A stretch of DNA of 64,000 bases from Chryseobacterium tructae. Lineage in GTDB: Bacteria; Bacteroidota; Bacteroidia; Flavobacteriales; Weeksellaceae. The notes under the pieces were generated by a model. It had not been told where the DNA came from. It searched no databases and was given only the letters and a program-made list of their open reading frames with translations. The position numbers and the translations under genes were made by a program. This document shows, one piece after another, positions 59,308 through 64,000 of this stretch. Location: the NCBI RefSeq assembly GCF_030409875.1, contig NZ_JAUFQR010000001.1, positions 372,001 to 436,000 on the forward strand, written 5' to 3'. How positions within the stretch are numbered: position 1 is the first letter of the stretch; every line of letters begins with the position of its first letter.

Positions 59308-60175
59308 TTTTTTTAAAACTGCAGCAGTTGTTGCTTTAAGTTTGATGATCGCTGGCTGCAAAAAAAAAGACGATAATACTCCTTCTTATAATAAAGGTAA
59401 TCTAACAATTTTTACGGACGGTTCTTTTCAAAGTGTTACAGAAGCATTGGCTGATGGGTATATGATCAGCTATCCTGAAACAAAGATTAAAGTCGAAACA
59501 AAAAAAGAAGACTTAGGTTTTATTGACTTATTAAATGATAAGGCAAAGATTATTGTCATGTCTCGAAACCTTAATGCAGAAGAGATCAAAACTTACGAAG
59601 AAAGAACCCAATTAAAATTTACTCCTGCAAGATTTGCAGCAGATGCAGTAGTTTTTGTGGTTCCAAAAGATTCTCCGAAAGAAAGTATCTCTATGGATGA
59701 GATCAGTAACGGACTGCTTTCAGACAAAAAAGATTTTATTTTTGATGGAACGAACTCCAGTAATCTGAATTTTGTAGCTGAAAAATTAAAAAAACAGCCG
59801 AAAGACCTTAAATTTTCCATTATTCCGGGAAATCAGAAGGTCATTGAGGAATTAGGAAAATATCCGGATAAAATAGGCGTTATAGGACTTAATACTTTCA
59901 GCCGACCTTATGACAAAACTTCTGAGAAGTTGAGAGATATGGTGAAAGTTCTTCCGGTAGTTAATAACGGAAAAACATACAATGCCGATTCTGAAGGGCT
60001 TCGTTCTATGGACTATCCATTTACCAGAGTTCTTTATTTCCTAGCTAACGAAGGTGGATTCAATATTGCAAGTGGATTCATAAGATTTTCATGTACTCAT
60101 TTGGGTCAGAAAATTGTTCAAAAAGAAGGCCTACAGCCTTATAACCTCTATAAAAGAGAGGTGCAGATGCATTAA
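59297..60175 (+). CDS. PstS-like substrate-binding lipoprotein
   Basis: A 292-residue periplasmic-binding-fold lipoprotein. Lipobox LMIAGC, then a Lys/Asp spacer and the binding-protein core: LTIFTDGSFQSVTEAL, VMSRNLNAEEIK, FAADAVVFVVPKDSP, LSMDEISNG-type helix, and FIRFSCTHLGQKIVQKEGLQP. The pattern (T-D-G-S-x-x-x, S-R-x-L, A-D-A) matches PstS-like phosphate or anion binding proteins, but the usual ABC partners PstABC are absent. It begins inside the small membrane gene and is followed by a TPR gene. It probably binds a small ligand or fills a structural role near the TonB complex; uncertain. Confidence 0.85.
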   Translation: MKNSFFKTAAVVALSLMIAGCKKKDDNTPSYNKGNLTIFTDGSFQSVTEALADGYMISYPETKIKVETKKEDLGFIDLLNDKAKIIVMSRNLNAEEIKTYEERTQLKFTPARFAADAVVFVVPKDSPKESISMDEISNGLLSDKKDFIFDGTNSSNLNFVAEKLKKQPKDLKFSIIPGNQKVIEELGKYPDKIGVIGLNTFSRPYDKTSEKLRDMVKVLPVVNNGKTYNADSEGLRSMDYPFTRVLYFLANEGGFNIASGFIRFSCTHLGQKIVQKEGLQPYNLYKREVQMH

Positions 60176-60278
60176 AAAATATAATTTCACAATTTACTGC
60201 CAACAAATAAAGTATTTTGGTCTGAAAATTGTGTAGAATATAACTCAATTGAATAGAAAATATAAAATGAAAGATATA

Positions 60279-61919
60279 ATGAATATGAATGTAAAGAAGA
60301 TTGCTTTTGGAGCAGCCGTGGTATTTTTTACCGGTTTTGCCACTGCACAGACATTGCAGGATGGTATTAACAGTATTGACAGTGATAAGTTTGCTCAGGC
60401 AAAAACAAACTTCACTGATATGATCGCTAAAGAGCCTACTGCTGAAAACTACTTCTATTTAGGAAATACTTTCTTAAAGCAAGGAGAGCCAGATTATGCA
60501 AAAGCTACTGAAAACTTTAACAAAGGATTAGCTGCTGATGGTAAAAGCTTTCTTAACAAGATCGGTTTAGCTACCGTGAAGTTAGGTAAAGGTGACAAAA
60601 GCGCTGTTGCTGAAATTCAGAAAATAGTAACTGATTCTAAAGAAAAAGATGCTGACGTATTATTTAGAGCAGCTGAAGCTTTAACTTTATTTGAAAAAAA
60701 CAGTTCTCCGGATCTTGCGATTCAATTCCTTACTAAAGCCATTGAAAAAGCTGAGAAAAAAGGAGTTCCTGCCCATTACTATTATACATTAGGAGATGCT
60801 TACAGATTAAAAAGATCTCCAGGTGAAGCAATGTCTGCTTATGACAAAGCATTGCCATTAGCTAAAAATAAAGCTTCCGTTTATACAAGAATGGCAACTT
60901 TATGGATGGCTGCACAAATCTGGCAGAAAGCAAAAGAAAGTGTTGATAAAGCTATTGCTGTAGACCCTACCTATGCACCTGCATACAAAGCAATGGCTGG
61001 ATATGATATCAGATACCAGCAAAATGCAAAGGCTACACAAGACCTTATCAACTATACAAAATACGCTGATGAAGATCCATATACTCAATTAGAAATTTCA
61101 AAATTATACTTCACTAACGAAGATTACGCAAACTCTAAGATGGTATTGGATAAGATCTTTGATAAAATCGAAGATCCAATTAAGTTCAAATTAAGAGCTT
61201 ATCAATCTTATGCAGACAAAAACTATGTTGATGCTAAGCAAAACATGGATACTTTCGTATCTCAAGCAGAGAAAACAAGAGTATTGCCTGCTGACCAAGG
61301 CCTACAAGGACTTATCGCTGCAGGACTAGCAAAAGATGAAAAAGATGCTGCTAAGAAATCTGCTTTAACAACAGAATCTCAACAGAAAATCGCTATTGCT
61401 AAAGCAGCAAAAGATGAGACTATGAAATGGGATTTGGAATTAGCAAACATCGCTGGCGGTGGAGGTGCTTCTCAGGCAGAAGCTGATAAAGGGCCTACTA
61501 ACCCTGCCATTGAAGCATTAAAAAAACAGGTAGCTGCTAACAGCCAGGATTCTGATGCTTTATTTAAATTGGCAACAGCTTACCAAGATGCTAAAAACTG
61601 GAACGGAGCAATCCTTACATGGCAGAAAATGTCTGCTCTTCTTCCGGATTGGGCACCCGCTTATTACAGCCAAGGATATTCTTACCAACAGGCTGGTAAC
61701 AACGACGCGGCTAAATTAGCTTACGAAAAATTCATCAGCACTGTAAAGCCTGCTGATCAGGAAGCAAACAAGCAAACTTTAGCGTACGCTTACTTTGCTG
61801 TAGCTTACATGAGCAAAGATTCTGATGCTGCAAAAGCTAAAGAATATGTAGCGAAGTCATTACAGCTAGATCCTACTTATCAGGATGCTGTAAAACTAAA
61901 TGCTGAGATCAACAAATAA
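60279..61919 (+). CDS. Secreted TPR protein
   Basis: A 546-residue tetratricopeptide-repeat protein with a signal peptide (KIAFGAAVVFFTGFATAQ). Repeats run from about residue 25 to 540: clear units contain YFYLGNTFLKQGEPDYAKATENF, YYTLGDAYRLKRSPGEAMSAYDKAL (shortened: GEAMSAYDKAL), DPTYAPAYKAMAGYD, and DWAPAYYSQGYSYQQAGNNDAAK. A low-complexity Gly-Gly-Ala-rich linker lies at about residue 405. It probably scaffolds proteins in the periplasm. The start may be 60267, 60279 or 60285; 60279 keeps the signal peptide intact. It follows the Ton cluster genes on the same strand. Confidence 0.87.
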   Translation: MNMNVKKIAFGAAVVFFTGFATAQTLQDGINSIDSDKFAQAKTNFTDMIAKEPTAENYFYLGNTFLKQGEPDYAKATENFNKGLAADGKSFLNKIGLATVKLGKGDKSAVAEIQKIVTDSKEKDADVLFRAAEALTLFEKNSSPDLAIQFLTKAIEKAEKKGVPAHYYYTLGDAYRLKRSPGEAMSAYDKALPLAKNKASVYTRMATLWMAAQIWQKAKESVDKAIAVDPTYAPAYKAMAGYDIRYQQNAKATQDLINYTKYADEDPYTQLEISKLYFTNEDYANSKMVLDKIFDKIEDPIKFKLRAYQSYADKNYVDAKQNMDTFVSQAEKTRVLPADQGLQGLIAAGLAKDEKDAAKKSALTTESQQKIAIAKAAKDETMKWDLELANIAGGGGASQAEADKGPTNPAIEALKKQVAANSQDSDALFKLATAYQDAKNWNGAILTWQKMSALLPDWAPAYYSQGYSYQQAGNNDAAKLAYEKFISTVKPADQEANKQTLAYAYFAVAYMSKDSDAAKAKEYVAKSLQLDPTYQDAVKLNAEINK

Positions 61920-61963
61920 TTTAAATTTTAAATTATAGATATTAAAACTTCCCATTCGTAATG

Positions 61964-61995
61964 TTTGGGAAGTTTTTATTTTAAACTTATCTTTG
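61964..61995 (+). promoter_or_regulatory. Promoter of bshB1
   Basis: TTTG at 61964-61967, 20 bases, then TATCTTTG at 61988-61995. It matches the Bacteroidota promoter with one extra spacer base. The start codon at 62002 lies only six bases past the -7 box, so the mRNA would have almost no leader. Confidence 0.65.
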
Positions 61996-62001
61996 ACTTA
62001 T

Positions 62002-62721
62002 ATGAAAACTGATATACTTGCTTTTGGAGCACACCCTGATGATGTAGAGTTGGGATGTGGCGGAACTATTGCTAAAATGGTTGCTGAAGGAAAAAAATGT
62101 GTTGTAGTAGATCTTACCCGAGGAGAACTCGGAACAAGAGGTACGGATGAAACCAGAAAAGCAGAAGCTGCCGATGCGGCAAAGATCCTTGGACTTTCTG
62201 CAAGAGAGAATCTGGGAATGAAAGATGGCTTTTTGGTAAATTCAGAAGAATATCAAATGAGGATTGTAAAAATGATCCGCAAATACAGGCCGGAAATCGT
62301 CTTAGCCAATGCGATTGATGATAGACATCCAGACCATGCAAAAGGAGCGAAATTAGTATCAGACGCGTGCTTTTTGTCTGGATTGAGAAAAATTGAAACG
62401 GTTGAGGAAGGGGAAGCTCAGGAAGTATGGAGACCGAAGCATGTTTTCCATTATATTCAGTGGAAAGATATCAAACCGGAGTTCGTTATTGATATTTCCG
62501 AATTTCTTGATAAAAAGATTGCGTCATGCATGGCTTATAAAACCCAATTTTATGACCCAACTTCTAAAGAGCCGGAGACTCCAATTACCACAAAAGACTT
62601 TTTTGAGAGTTTGACATACCGGGCACAGGATTTAGGCCGATTATCGGGAGTAACTTACGCTGAGGGCTTTACGTCAGAAAGATTAATTTCTTTGAAAAAT
62701 TTTGACGGAATTGTTTGGTAG
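62002..62721 (+). CDS. bshB1: Bacillithiol biosynthesis deacetylase BshB1
   Basis: A 239-residue PIG-L family zinc deacetylase. The zinc-binding motif is FGAHPDDVELGCGGT (H, D-D), and the third ligand is in DDRHPDHAKGAKL. DLTRGELGTRGTDETRKAEA is the BshB1 signature, as is the C-terminal SGVTYAEGF. It removes the acetyl group from GlcNAc-malate in bacillithiol synthesis. The start at MKTDILAF (62002) is preferred over 61993 because the promoter -7 box covers the earlier one. It suggests that this organism makes bacillithiol in place of glutathione. Confidence 0.93.
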   Translation: MKTDILAFGAHPDDVELGCGGTIAKMVAEGKKCVVVDLTRGELGTRGTDETRKAEAADAAKILGLSARENLGMKDGFLVNSEEYQMRIVKMIRKYRPEIVLANAIDDRHPDHAKGAKLVSDACFLSGLRKIETVEEGEAQEVWRPKHVFHYIQWKDIKPEFVIDISEFLDKKIASCMAYKTQFYDPTSKEPETPITTKDFFESLTYRAQDLGRLSGVTYAEGFTSERLISLKNFDGIVW

Positions 62722-62744
62722 TTGAGGAAATTGTCCTATATTTG
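62714..62744 (+). promoter_or_regulatory. Consensus promoter of tRNA-His
   Basis: TTTG at 62714-62717, exactly 19 bases, then TATATTTG at 62737-62744: a full match to the phylum consensus. It overlaps the last codons of bshB1 and gives a tRNA precursor with a leader of only a few bases. Confidence 0.85.
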
Positions 62745-62757
62745 CACTCAGAAAACG

Positions 62758-62831
<74 letters not shown>

Positions 62832-62836
62832 CAAAG

Positions 62837-62863
62837 AAAGTACACTTTTTGAAAGTGTACTTT
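62837..62863 (+). terminator. Terminator after tRNA-His
   Basis: A perfect 12-bp stem, AAAGTACACTTT / AAAGTGTACTTT, three-base loop, with trailing T run, starting six bases past the tRNA. Confidence 0.85.
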
Positions 62864-63180
62864 TTTATTTTGTACCAATTTCAAGTGTGAAATAATATTA
62901 TTTTTTATACTTTTTCCAGAAGCTTTTTCCAGCTATTTACTCATACTCCTCATGCCAACGCTTAAAAATGGCATTGTTAACCGTCTTGTCGAGGCTAATA
63001 ATAAGTAATAAACAATAACAATTATAAATATCTTATTTATTGTCTGCACCTATAATTCACTTGTGAAGCAAACTTACTATTCACTATTCATTTCTGTTTT
63101 CTTGATATTCGTCATAAAATCTCATTTTGAAACATTAGAGGTTTTAAATTTTACTATATTTAAGCACACTAAGTTCAAAT
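62864..63180. other. Intergenic stretch without a recognisable gene
   Basis: AT-rich DNA between tRNA-His and the next gene. A TATATTTA sequence about 30 bases before 63181 may be a -7 box. I find no other gene, fold or repeat. Confidence 0.4.
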
Positions 63181-63615
63181 ATGGATATAAAAGTCACTGT
63201 AAAGCAGTTGGGCAGGAAACATCCTGTTCTTTCGGAACAAAAAATTGAAATCGCTTACGAGGATTCAATAATCTCTTTAGAAAATGTATTAAAGCTCATT
63301 GTTCAACAACAGGTAGAAGAGTTTAATGCTCAGTCATTCGAGTTCGAAGATGAAGATTCTGCTAAAATTCCCACAGATAATTACTTAAATATTCTTACCG
63401 ATACCGGTAAGGTAGGCTTTGGAAGTATTTATAATCTTAAAAAAGCGGATGTACAAAAAGCTCAGGAAAATGCTGTTCAGGCTTTTGAAGATGGGATGTT
63501 TGCTGTATTCTATAATGACGAACAATTCGAAAATCTAGATCAAACAATAGACTTGAGTTTACAACATACATTTACTTTCATCAGACTCACCTTCCTTGCA
63601 GGCAGTTATTGGTAA
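63181..63615 (+). CDS. Unknown protein, 144 residues
   Basis: I do not recognise this family. The protein is soluble, acidic, with no signal peptide or helix: KVTVKQLGRKHPVLSEQKIEI, LENVLKLIVQQQVEEFNAQ, PTDNYLNILTDTGKVGFGSIYN, and a C-terminal LDLSLQHTFTFIRLTFLAGSYW-like segment that is hydrophobic. It lies 26 bases before the next gene on the same strand, and the two probably work together. Nothing in the sequence tells the function. Confidence 0.75.
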   Translation: MDIKVTVKQLGRKHPVLSEQKIEIAYEDSIISLENVLKLIVQQQVEEFNAQSFEFEDEDSAKIPTDNYLNILTDTGKVGFGSIYNLKKADVQKAQENAVQAFEDGMFAVFYNDEQFENLDQTIDLSLQHTFTFIRLTFLAGSYW

Positions 63616-63641
63616 CCAAATTATATAAACAAATAAAATAC

Positions 63642-64000
63642 ATGGAAATCACAAAAAAATTAGAATCGAAAAAGCTAATTAATAATTACTATGAAAAACT
63701 ACGGAAAGACCTTATAGAAATGTCAGAAAAGGGAATTTCTACACAGGTATTTCCTGAAAAACCCTTACTGAAGAAAGAGGTTGCTGAACTGGCAGTATTC
63801 CTGATGGGAAAAACCAATTACTATCAGGCCATGACATTAGGCTCAAAAGAAGCAGAAAAGTTTAAAGAACTTATAAAGCCCAATATTTGGGAAGATCCGG
63901 ACTATTATCAATTGTTGGTTTACTATTTCGGTGAAAATGCTGAACTGGTAAAATATGCATGGAGCAGGATGCCTTATAAAATGTATCAGAAAAGCTATTA
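63642..64000 (+). CDS. Unknown protein, N-terminal fragment (cut by window edge)
   Basis: The frame starts ATG at 63642 and is open for 119 codons to the window edge. It begins MEITKKLESKKLINNYYEKL, then EMSEKGISTQVFPEKPLLKKE and VAELAVFLMGKTNYYQAMTLG, with helical character and a Lys/Glu/Tyr-rich composition. I cannot name the family; a large helical protein of the DUF4132 or similar type is only a guess. It pairs with the preceding unknown gene at 26 bases. Confidence 0.65.
   Translation, partial: MEITKKLESKKLINNYYEKLRKDLIEMSEKGISTQVFPEKPLLKKEVAELAVFLMGKTNYYQAMTLGSKEAEKFKELIKPNIWEDPDYYQLLVYYFGENAELVKYAWSRMPYKMYQKSY

Noticed and set aside
63063..63248. A 61-codon frame starting before the gene at 63181
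   Set aside because: It is in another frame from the gene at 63181 and runs into it; the downstream gene has better composition and spacing to its neighbour.

Overview
The window is low-GC DNA from a member of the Bacteroidota, most likely Chryseobacterium or a close relative in the Weeksellaceae. The evidence is type IX secretion (T9SS) sorting domains of both type A and type B, flavobacterial promoters of the form TTTG-N19-TAnnTTTG, A-rich leaders without strong Shine-Dalgarno sequences, a bacillithiol deacetylase, ExbB-ExbD-ExbD-TonB gene order, and a pdxA-yceD-rpmF-accB-accC block divergent from ribE.

Layout. 1-9671 (minus): three tandem paralogues of about 1,000 residues, secreted, with an IgGFc-binding-like N-terminal region and a type B sorting tail; the first is cut by the window edge. 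9868-14398: tsf, a secreted unknown, accA and gltX. 14620-18607: four glycosyltransferases in two divergent pairs. 18604-22653: ornithine aminotransferase, a SanA/YdcF-like protein, an FAD monooxygenase and a Crp-type regulator. 22800-27473: accC, accB, rpmF, yceD and pdxA, divergent from ribE. 27475-34400: histidine kinase, tRNA methyltransferase, FtsE-like ATPase, rpmH, DHH phosphoesterase, patatin, lipoprotein and hydrolase. 34509-42195: orphan ExbD, a seven-repeat secreted propeller, DsbD, a two-thioredoxin fusion, an ECF sigma factor and tilS, with a second diverged tilS 3' end next to dsbD. 42283-52824: OmpA lipoprotein, M1 peptidase, a six-cysteine leader peptide, O-methyltransferase, NlpC/P60, waaA, glycosyltransferase, acyltransferase and a lipoprotein. 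53004-61919: leuS, then the Ton energising cluster with a PstS-like lipoprotein and a TPR protein. 61993-64000: bshB1, tRNA-His and two unrecognised genes.

Thirteen genes, including the essential leuS, gltX, accA and accC, are each broken by one frameshift at or near a short A/T run. In every case added bases restore the frame (one base in twelve genes, two in one). This points to homopolymer undercalling in the sequence rather than gene death, and the annotation spans the breaks.

The most novel-looking items are (1) a 51-codon peptide at 46308-46463 with a bacteriocin-type leader and the cysteine framework C-C-CC-C-C of inhibitor cystine knots, and (2) a duplicated, diverged tilS 3' end flanking a sigma-factor/thioredoxin block, suggesting a small insertion that replaced the end of tilS. 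A third oddity is an insertion of about 70 residues in GltX just before its KLSKR loop.
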